Positions 42,467 to 50,500 of a stretch of DNA of 58,459 bases are shown here, piece by piece (the stretch's first letter is position 1; each line of letters opens with the position of its first letter). The notes below the pieces were generated by a model. That model ran no database searches. It was not told where the DNA came from and was given only the letters and a program-made list of their open reading frames with translations. The translations under genes were made by a program, and so were the position numbers. The stretch comes from a virus. The stretch is from IMG/VR virus record IMGVR_UViG_3300021957_000042, positions 1-58,459 of that record. One strand, written 5' to 3'.

Positions 42467-42547
42467 TTGATTATTTTGAAAAAATTAAAAACTAAATATT
42501 GATATAAATTATGTTAAAGTATTTATCAATTCTTAGTGGAGAAAAGA

Positions 42548-42799
42548 ATGCCAGCTTATGATTACTACTGTGAAAAATGTGACCAATCTTTCGAGCTTTT
42601 CCGAAAAGTTGCAGAAAGAAATAATACTAACAACGAAGAGTGTGATCGCAATGATTGCAATCTACAACTAAAGCCTGCATCACCTTTAATCGGATACGAT
42701 AGTTTTTCCTTAGCCGGAAGAAAGCCTACGGATAGCTTTCGAGACCGATTAAAAGAAATTAAGAAAAATGTACCAGGCGCTCAAATTAACACTATATAA
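42548..42799 (+). CDS. FmdB-type zinc ribbon protein
   Basis: An 83-aa protein beginning MPAYDYYCEKCDQSFELF, the hallmark of the FmdB putative regulatory zinc ribbon, with a second Cys pair (ECDRNDC). The ATG at 42548 is chosen because GTGGAG precedes it and the family begins with MP-x-Y-x-Y. Similar genes are common in T4-like aquatic phages. Function unknown. Confidence 0.75.
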   Translation: MPAYDYYCEKCDQSFELFRKVAERNNTNNEECDRNDCNLQLKPASPLIGYDSFSLAGRKPTDSFRDRLKEIKKNVPGAQINTI

Positions 42800-42835
42800 C
42801 TCAACAGGAGGATTTGGTTAACAATACTTATTAAT

Positions 42836-42884
42836 CTCACTCAGGTCTTTTTGATCATTACTGAGTGAGTAAAAGAACCTGAGT
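42836..42884 (+). promoter_or_regulatory. phoH leader with two mutually exclusive hairpins
   Basis: CTCACTCAG (42836-42844) pairs perfectly with CTGAGTGAG (42861-42869). ACTCAGGT (42839-42846) also pairs perfectly with ACCTGAGT (42877-42884). Both use the same CTCAG, so only one can form. This is the layout of an attenuator or RNA switch in the gap before phoH. Confidence 0.55.
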
Positions 42885-42915
42885 AATTCTTATACATAAA
42901 GTTACGGAGTTACTT

Positions 42916-43710
42916 ATGTCAAGAAAGAAAGCACAATCTTCTGAATTCAAGAATAGTTTGAATCTGAAAACAATTGAACCATTGAATAATGCACAGAACT
43001 CATTATTCGAAGCATTTTATGATGGTTACAATATTATATCAATGGGAACAGCCGGCACAGGCAAATCCTTTTTATCGATATTTCTTGGATTAGAGGCAGT
43101 GTTTGACCCGCAATTATCTTTACATAAAGTTCTAATCTGCCGTTCTTGTGTACCCTCAAGAGATATTGGTTTCTTGCCAGGAACAGAAGAAGAAAAGATT
43201 GCAGTTTACAAGCGGCCTTATGTGTCAATTGTAAATGAACTTTTCCGTCGAGATGATGCTTGGGAAATTCTTGAAAAGAAAGGTATTGTTGAATTTTGTT
43301 CAACATCTTTTTTGAGAGGAACGACCATTGACCATACAGTACTATTTGTTGATGAAATTCAAAATCTTGGTTTCAATGAACTTCATAGTGTTGTAACTCG
43401 GTTAGGAAAAAATTCAGCCTTAGTTATGGCTGGTGATTTCTTCCAAATGGATCTAGACCAAGATGAAAGCGGACTCAAAGACTTTTTTGAAATTTCAAAG
43501 AAAATGAATGGTTTTAAAACTATTCATTTTCAAGAAACAGATATTGTTCGTAGTGATTTTATACGAGAATATATTATTGCTAAGAACGCATATGAAAGAG
43601 AAAAAAGTCAACGCAAAATATTCAATGGTCACACCGTACATCGCACATCAATTAATACTGTTCAACTGAAGGGTAAAGAATTTGTTGTTGAACACTCTCC
43701 TGTAAATTAA
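42916..43710 (+). CDS. phoH: PhoH-like P-loop ATPase
   Basis: A 264-aa ATPase. Walker A MGTAGTGKS lies near residues 43-51, followed by SRDIGFLPGTEEEKIAVYK, the PhoH hallmark RG-x-T-x-D in FLRGTTIDHTVLFVDEIQN (Walker B), and MAGDFFQMD. PhoH is a common gene in marine phages and is thought to be an RNA-related helicase or ATPase. A structured leader precedes it and a terminator follows. Confidence 0.88.
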   Translation: MSRKKAQSSEFKNSLNLKTIEPLNNAQNSLFEAFYDGYNIISMGTAGTGKSFLSIFLGLEAVFDPQLSLHKVLICRSCVPSRDIGFLPGTEEEKIAVYKRPYVSIVNELFRRDDAWEILEKKGIVEFCSTSFLRGTTIDHTVLFVDEIQNLGFNELHSVVTRLGKNSALVMAGDFFQMDLDQDESGLKDFFEISKKMNGFKTIHFQETDIVRSDFIREYIIAKNAYEREKSQRKIFNGHTVHRTSINTVQLKGKEFVVEHSPVN

Positions 43711-43727
43711 CATAAATATTATTATTC

Positions 43728-43755
43728 AGGGATGTTTCGGCATCCCTATTTTTAA
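43728..43755 (+). terminator. rho-independent terminator
   Basis: AGGGATG (43728-43734) and CATCCCT (43741-43747) with a TTTCGG loop, then ATTTTT. It ends the phoH unit. CATAAATA at 43711-43718, a weak late-box match, lies just before it. Confidence 0.75.
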
Positions 43756-43773
43756 TATTTAAACTTCGCTTAA

Positions 43774-44172
43774 ATGCAAACCAAAAAAGAATACGAACTT
43801 TACATTCAGAAAACTGTAGCATATATTCAATCAAGAAAAATGCAGGTTGTTGGTGTTGATAAACTGTATGATAATGAAGAAACACCTAACAATCTAGTTG
43901 CACGAATAGCCTTGTTTAAACATTTGCCATTATTATTGGAATTATATACAGATGAATCTTTAGGATTATATGTCAATATGTTTGACTGTGATCCATTAAC
44001 TGCTTCAGTTTTTACTAAAGAACTTATGCCATTGCGCTTAACTCACATTGATGGTTTTGTTGCAATGAAAACAATGAATGGTGAACTACAAACTTTATTG
44101 TTTGGTGAAGATGCATTAGAGCAATATAAAAAAGAAAAAGATAGAGATTTACAATCAACACACTTAAATTAA
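43774..44172 (+). CDS. unknown protein
   Basis: A 132-aa protein, helical, with a conserved-looking core LPLLLELYTDESLGLYVNMF. No family recognised. It lies 4 bases before the capsid-targeted amidoligase. Confidence 0.65.
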   Translation: MQTKKEYELYIQKTVAYIQSRKMQVVGVDKLYDNEETPNNLVARIALFKHLPLLLELYTDESLGLYVNMFDCDPLTASVFTKELMPLRLTHIDGFVAMKTMNGELQTLLFGEDALEQYKKEKDRDLQSTHLN

Positions 44173-44176
44173 AAAT

Positions 44177-45562
44177 ATGAAAGCTTTTCACGAATTTCTA
44201 CTTGAAGGTATTAAAAAAGAACAAATCAATCGAGTGTTCGCAAACAAAGATTTTAAGATTGGTCTTGAATTTGAATTTTATAATGAAGATTTTGTACGAG
44301 AAAATAATCGTCCATCAACAAAAGAAGTATTAGTCATGGCTGATTATGTTGAACTAATTAATGAAACCAAAAAACAAAATGTTAAGATTGTCATGAAGAA
44401 TAAAACTTCAAAGGCATCTCCGAATCGAAAGATTATAACACCTGAACAAATTATGGATGATTTCTCAAAAGCTAACCGCTCAGTTTTGTTTGGCTTTTTT
44501 AAAAGAAATGGTATTAATGAAAAAGAATTGGTTGAATTAACATACCGATATATTAATTCTGCATTAGAAAAATCAGAAAAATATATGGCTCATGGTGATT
44601 TTCGAAGAGACATCTTTGAAAAATATGCAGGTGAGAACAAAGTCCTGCAGCAATATATGAATGTGATCATCAAGGCAGTTCAAACAGAAGGTGCTGATAT
44701 TGACAAAGAGATTTTAAAATACTATAAAAAAGACAATGCAATTCCTTCTTTCATACGAGATTACAAAGTAATTGTGAAAGGTAAGAATTCTGATCCGACT
44801 AAGTGGACAATTCTACCAGACTTATCTGTTCTTTCAACTTTAGGTGGTATTGAATTTGTTTCACCAGTTATGACGCCAGAACAAACCTTGAAAGCAACTG
44901 ATGAAATGTTCAAGTATATTCGTAAAGTCGGTAACACACAATCTCACCATACAGAAGATCAAGATGGTAAAGGTGGTGATAAACGAAATGCTCAATGCGG
45001 ACTACATATCAATATCTCAACAACACCTGAAAGAATGAAAGAGTTTGATCCTGTAAAGTTTATCATCTATTCAAATGAAGGACAATTTAATTCTGAAAAG
45101 CTTTTTGGTGATCGTAAAGATGCCGATTATATTGGTAGTGTTCTGTCTGACTTGAGAAAACATTATAAAAGAAAAGTTGGTATGTTAAGTGGTGGTGATG
45201 ACCAGGCATATGTTAATACACTTATAAAAAATAAAATGTTTCATGGTGTCAAATATCTACAAAGCTTAACTCGTTTTATCAATGACAAATATTCAAACGT
45301 GAATCTACAGAACTATTCATTTGATAATGCTTCAAAGAGAAGATCGAAATCAGAACGAATTGAAGTTCGTTATTTTGGTGGTCAGGATTATGAAAAGAAG
45401 TTTGAAACTTTTCGTAGAGTTTTGGGTGAATTATTATATGCACTTGAAGTCGCAACTGATCCAGAGTTGAATAAAAATGATTATCAAAAGAAACTATATA
45501 AGTTATTATCAAGTGGCGCAGACGATAAACCAAAACTATCACTCACGAAAAATAAAAAATAA
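44177..45562 (+). CDS. amidoligase with capsid-targeting N-terminus
   Basis: A 461-aa enzyme. It begins MKAFHEFLLEGIKK, with FLLE|G as a head-protease site. The amidoligase motifs are GLEFEF (29-34), DLSV...GGIEFVSP (215-230), CGLHINI (274-280) with the His pair, and RIEVRYFGG near 390. These match the GCS-fold amidoligase superfamily (ATP-dependent amide bond formation). The combination suggests an enzyme packed inside the head and injected at infection. The substrate is unknown. A shorter relative lacking the targeting peptide lies at 6270. Confidence 0.75.
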   Translation: MKAFHEFLLEGIKKEQINRVFANKDFKIGLEFEFYNEDFVRENNRPSTKEVLVMADYVELINETKKQNVKIVMKNKTSKASPNRKIITPEQIMDDFSKANRSVLFGFFKRNGINEKELVELTYRYINSALEKSEKYMAHGDFRRDIFEKYAGENKVLQQYMNVIIKAVQTEGADIDKEILKYYKKDNAIPSFIRDYKVIVKGKNSDPTKWTILPDLSVLSTLGGIEFVSPVMTPEQTLKATDEMFKYIRKVGNTQSHHTEDQDGKGGDKRNAQCGLHINISTTPERMKEFDPVKFIIYSNEGQFNSEKLFGDRKDADYIGSVLSDLRKHYKRKVGMLSGGDDQAYVNTLIKNKMFHGVKYLQSLTRFINDKYSNVNLQNYSFDNASKRRSKSERIEVRYFGGQDYEKKFETFRRVLGELLYALEVATDPELNKNDYQKKLYKLLSSGADDKPKLSLTKNKK

Positions 45563-45563
45563 T

Positions 45564-45833
45564 ATGAAAAAAGGTCAAAAGCTGACAGAAGAAAATTCAT
45601 GGAAAGTTATCTTTCATAAAAATCCAGATGATCAAGAGGGTTATCTATTTGCTTCAGCTAATGATGCAAACAATAGTGCGAGAGAATTTTGCAAATATTT
45701 TAGTCCTGATAGTAAGGCAAAATTAGCCGCAGTCAATGGTGCTGGCATCCGTTTAGTTTCTGTTGGTTCAGAAGCATATGCAATGATCATTCCTCCAGAA
45801 CTTGCTCTTGCCCGTGAATTCTATAGCTTATAA
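45564..45833 (+). CDS. small unknown protein
   Basis: An 89-aa protein beginning MKKGQKLTEENSWKV. It contains a small alpha/beta fold with no recognised family. The ATG at 45564 immediately follows the amidoligase stop; a longer frame from 45477 would overlap that gene. Confidence 0.65.
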   Translation: MKKGQKLTEENSWKVIFHKNPDDQEGYLFASANDANNSAREFCKYFSPDSKAKLAAVNGAGIRLVSVGSEAYAMIIPPELALAREFYSL

Positions 45834-45844
45834 TTAAGGTAAAT

Positions 45845-46276
45845 ATGAACAAATACGTTATTGGATTGTTGCTTATGTTTGCGGCACAATGCCATGCTGT
45901 ACCGCAAACATATGCATCAACAGATGCTTTTGATTATATTGAATATGTTTCCTGTTATGATGGTGATACATGTAAATTTAATATAGCAAATCTTCCCGAT
46001 GTCTTTGGGCAAAAATTGCCCGTCCGCTTACGAGGTATTGATACACCAGAGATTCGTGGAAAATGTAATAAAGAGAAAGAGTTAGCTTATAAAGCAAGAG
46101 ATTTTATTCGATTTTTGCTAAATAAAGCAGAAACAATTGAGCTTCGAAATATATCGAGGGGGAAATATTTTCGCATAGTTGCCGACATATATGCTGATAA
46201 TAAAAATGTATCTGAAATAATGTTATTTAATGGACATGCAAGGCTTTATGAAAGTAAAATCGATTGGTGTTCTTAG
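45845..46276 (+). CDS. secreted thermonuclease (staphylococcal-nuclease-like)
   Basis: A 143-aa nuclease with a signal peptide, residues 1-18 (MNKYVIGLLLMFAAQCHA). The SNase fold shows YDGDTCKF (Asp ligand), PVRLRGIDTPEIRG (the Arg35, Asp40, Thr41 and Glu43 equivalents) and GKYFRIVADIY (the Arg87 equivalent). All catalytic positions are present, so a calcium-dependent DNase/RNase active outside the cytoplasm is predicted. It opens the exported-protein run. Confidence 0.87.
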   Translation: MNKYVIGLLLMFAAQCHAVPQTYASTDAFDYIEYVSCYDGDTCKFNIANLPDVFGQKLPVRLRGIDTPEIRGKCNKEKELAYKARDFIRFLLNKAETIELRNISRGKYFRIVADIYADNKNVSEIMLFNGHARLYESKIDWCS

Positions 46277-46955
46277 TGTTTTAGTTCTGTTTCTCAATGG
46301 ATGTTTATCGGGATTTCTAAGACCAGATGATGTAAGTTTAGACCAGAGAGCCTGGTTTGGTTGGGGAGAAGCGTCCGGTGTTTATCAAGAAGACAAATAT
46401 CAAATTGATGAAGGAACAAAAGGTATCACATACGAAGGTATGTATGAATATCAGGTAGATACACAAAAAAGTTCTTTTGAAAGAACAAGAGGTGTCTCAT
46501 TATTGAAAACTGATTTTATTGATACCTACGATGGTGCGGATGGTTCAACTCATAAAAATAATCTCACAATTCTTCATCCATTCACATATCATATTGGTTA
46601 CGGTAGAGGATATAAACTTTTCGACGAAACAAAATTTATAGTTTCTGGTGACCTCTTCGGTGGACTTGGTCTTGATGTTTTCAGCGGAGAAAAATCTTTT
46701 TCTGATGGTAGAGTAGATGAATATCCTCAAACATTTGGTCTTGACCTATTATATGGTATCGGTCTTCTCACGATCCTAGAAATTGAAGATGGATTAACAA
46801 TAGGCTGGCATCGTATGAATATGCAAAATAAAGTTCGTATGGATTTTGGAAATGATGCCGGATTTCTCACTCAATATAATTCAACTGTATTTTTCATTGG
46901 TTGGAAATATTCAGGTAAGTCGTGCATTGATACGGCTTATGTCAAATGCGACTAA
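46248..46955 (+). CDS. outer-membrane-like lipoprotein
   Basis: A 235-aa protein with a lipoprotein signal ending FLNG-C (Cys 19 in the chosen start). The mature part has repeated aromatic and Gly-rich strands (GYGRGYKLFDE, SGDLFGGLGLD, LLYGIGLLTI) and ends in IGWKYSGKS, which recalls outer-membrane beta-barrels. It overlaps the end of the nuclease gene by 29 bases. An earlier in-frame ATG at 46230 is less suitable because it would precede the signal with acidic residues. Confidence 0.7.
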   Translation: MKVKSIGVLSVLVLFLNGCLSGFLRPDDVSLDQRAWFGWGEASGVYQEDKYQIDEGTKGITYEGMYEYQVDTQKSSFERTRGVSLLKTDFIDTYDGADGSTHKNNLTILHPFTYHIGYGRGYKLFDETKFIVSGDLFGGLGLDVFSGEKSFSDGRVDEYPQTFGLDLLYGIGLLTILEIEDGLTIGWHRMNMQNKVRMDFGNDAGFLTQYNSTVFFIGWKYSGKSCIDTAYVKCD

Positions 46956-46972
46956 TATCATTAAATATTTTT

Positions 46973-47104
46973 ATGTTAGCAATTATAGCTTTTATAGTAG
47001 CAGTTCTTTTTATTACAGATGCAAAGGATGAACAAACCGCTTATGATCGAAAAGTTCAAATTCAAAAAGAGTATAATACTGATCGGAATTCTAAGTATCC
47101 TTAG
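46973..47104 (+). CDS. small membrane peptide overlapping the next gene
   Basis: A 43-aa ORF, MLAIIAFIVAVLFIT followed by a charged tail (DAKDEQTAYDRKVQIQKEYN). The membrane segment and charged tail resemble a small inner-membrane spanin or signal-anchored peptide. It overlaps the following exported-protein gene in another frame, as spanin genes often do. Confidence 0.45.
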   Translation: MLAIIAFIVAVLFITDAKDEQTAYDRKVQIQKEYNTDRNSKYP

Positions 47105-47513
47105 TTTTGCTCCAACAATTGCAAATAGTTCTTCTCATACAAGAATTGAATTACCAAAACTTCGGTTTGAAACATGTTTGCTTTATCCTGTTTGTTCTTT
47201 TTATATTTTAGATGAAAGTAAAAAGAGGGCAGCGATATCTGGATTTCATCATAATAAAATTGTAATACGAATTGAACCACTTGTACATATGTCTTATTTA
47301 CGACAATGTACAAAAGAGACTTTAGGTATTGGTGATTTTCGACAAGTTATATGGATTGACTTTGCAAAAAAAATGATGGAAGCTGAAAGTATTTCGGCAA
47401 GAGGTAAAAAATTTCGTGGTATGTTATTGGGTGATGTAATCATCGACAGTCATCGTTCACAAGATGTTGTGATTCGTTTAATTGCCGATTTTTGCTCTGC
47501 TGGAGGTGTTTAA
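47043..47513 (+). CDS. exported unknown protein
   Basis: A 156-aa protein with a signal segment (IILIGILSILSFAPTIANS) after a basic n-region. The mature part has five Cys residues. Starts at 47019 and 47028 are also possible; the ATG at 47043 gives the most typical signal peptide. No family recognised. It sits between two lipoprotein genes. Confidence 0.65.
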   Translation: MIEKFKFKKSIILIGILSILSFAPTIANSSSHTRIELPKLRFETCLLYPVCSFYILDESKKRAAISGFHHNKIVIRIEPLVHMSYLRQCTKETLGIGDFRQVIWIDFAKKMMEAESISARGKKFRGMLLGDVIIDSHRSQDVVIRLIADFCSAGGV

Positions 47514-47540
47514 TTTTGAAATTTTAAGAGCAGCTATTTT

Positions 47541-50500
47541 ATGAAGTATTTTTATATTTTATTCTTATCAATTATATCATTTACATTCACCAGTTGTGAA
47601 ATCTGTATCGGCCCAGTATGTGAGGGTCGAATTATCTATGATGACATTGAACTACCAAAAGATGATAATAGTGATTCCGGTGGTGGTTCCGGTAGTTCTG
47701 CGCCAGATCCTGTAACAGATTTATCTGCAACCTCACCTTATTCAAATCAAGTTGATCTCAGTTGGACTGCAATCACAGGTTCTGATAATTATACAATTCA
47801 TTTCAGTACAGATAATTCATCCTTTAGTGCAATAGTTCCTGATGTCACAGGAACTACCTACTCACATACTGGTAGAACCGCATCGACAACTTACTACTAT
47901 TATGTTATAGCAAACAATTCAACCGGTCCAAGTACACAATCAAACACGGCAAGTATCACTACCTCAGGCGCTCCAACTGTTACACTTACCGCAACTGCAT
48001 CCGTTGCTGAAGGAAATTCAGGCACAAAAAGTCAAACAATTACCGCAACACAAAGTGCCACATCAACTACAAACACAACAGTCAATCTCTCCACCTCAGG
48101 TACTGCTTCTGATAATGGCACTGACTACACCTTAGATAATTCAACAATTCTCATTACCGCAGGCTCGACAACAGGTACAACTTCTGTTACAATTGTTGGT
48201 GACCGTATTCAAGAAAACAATGAAACAATTGTTGTTGATATCGATAATGTTACTGGTGGTGATAACGCCACTGAAAGTGGTACACAACAAGAAACAATTA
48301 CGATCACAAATGATGACATTGCGGGCTTCAGTTTCACCATTTCAACAAACAACACGGTCACTGAATCAGGAGCAGGTGATAGTTTTGATGTTGAACTTGA
48401 TACAGAACCCACAGCAAATGTGACGGTCACAATTACCGATAATGATAGTAGTGAGATTTTAGTTTCACCTACCACACTTGTCTTCAGTTCTGGTAATTAT
48501 AGCACAGCACAAACGATCAATCTAACAGCAGTTGAAGATAATGCAACTGATGGTAATCAAACTGTAACAATCACGTTGGCTGGTAGTTCTGTTGATAGTT
48601 TTTACAATGGTGCTGCCGCACAAACAATAGCAACAGTGGTGGATTCAGGTAATGAACCACCAAGTGTTCCTGTTTCGAACTTATCAGCAACTGCTGTTTC
48701 AACAACACAAATTGATCTCAGTTGGTCGGCAAGTGCCAATACAGATAACTATACAGTTTACTTTAGCACAGACAATTCATCCTTCAGTGCGATTTCACCA
48801 GTAGTCACTAGTACATCTTATTCACATACAGGAATAACGCCAGGAACTACTTACTATTATTATCTGATTTCAAACAATGCTTATGGAGTGAGTGGTCAAT
48901 CAAATCGTGCCAATGATACAACGACCAGCATTCTTGTTGACTTATCAGCAGATATCACTTCAGTCACAGAAGGAGATACTGGTTCACAGACAATCACACT
49001 TACAGCAACTCAAAGCCAAACTGCTACAACAAATACCACTGTCACTTTGTCAGCTTCGACTGCTCCGGCTGATGCTGCTATATCAACGGGAACGGCAAAC
49101 ATTGATAAAGATTATGCTTTTGTTTCATCCACAATTACAATTACTGCCGGTTCTCTTACAGGCACAACTACTCTAAATGTATATGGTGATTATCTTGATG
49201 AAGATAATGAAACCATTTATATAAACATGTCAGGTGTTAGTGGTGGTGATGGTGCCTCAGAGAATGGAACACAAACGGCAAACATTTCAATTGTTGATGA
49301 TGATAATACAGAATTCAAATATAGCATTTTAGGAGGTGATAGTGTTGCTACAGAAGGCGGTTCTGGTATCACTTATTATATCACTTTGAATTTATATCTT
49401 GATTCAAGACCAGATGGAAATGTTTTAGTTGATTTCAGTTTAGAAGATTCAACACAACTCAGTTTGTTGGATGGACCAACATTGACGTTTACACCATCAA
49501 ATCATATGAACACACAAGTTGTTCGTGTTGCTGCTGTTGATGATCTATATGATGATGGTAACGTAACTTCGAAAGTTTATATTGATCCCAATGGCGGTAC
49601 TGCCGACACAACTGGCTACGCAAGTTTGTCACAGAAAAGTAAAAATATCACAGCAGAAGATAATGATGCGCCAGGTCCTGTGCTTGATAATGTCACCGCA
49701 GGCATTCAACAAAACTATATTTCTTGGCAAGCATTTGCTGGTGAAGATGGTGGCTATCGTTTGTATTATCGTACAACAGATGATCAACACACAGGTTCAG
49801 ATAGTTATATTACGATTGGTACAGGCATCACAGAATACTATCATAGCGGACTTGATAGTGGCCTAACCTATTATTATCGTGTAACTGCTTTTGTTTCTGC
49901 CGCAGAATCTTCAATGTCAAATTCTCTAAATGGTGTACCAACAACACCTTGGCCTGGTTGTACATCAACAGGACCTTCTGCTTCACCTTCAGATCCAACA
50001 CTTGAAGTTCATTATCCCTTTGAAAACAATGGTGAAGATTTGCTTGATAAAAATGCGAACAATGTGTATGACCTGACAAATGTTCATCCATCAAATACAA
50101 CTTTCAATTATGTTGCTGGTTGTGCTGGTGGTAAGGCACTCTATATTGATAGCACATCAGGTATTTACGCAACCAGTGCGTTTACAAGTTCAGCAGTTGG
50201 TGGGAATCTGAATTCTGGCAACTTCACAATTTCTTTCATGGCAGTTGCTGATGCGGATATGGAAACAAATAGTTCTGCTCTCAACACCGGATTCAAAGAC
50301 CTTCATTCACCTTTTGGAAGTTATGCTACAAAATCTCAATTTGATATTGGTAATTCAGATCAAATAAGATTTAGATCTCCTAGTTCAAACACGGGAGATC
50401 CTTCCGCACTAACTCAAAACACTTGGCATCATATTGTCGCAACATCAAATTCAGGACAAGATGCTGTTTTATATAAAGATGGTGTTGTAGTTGATTCGAC

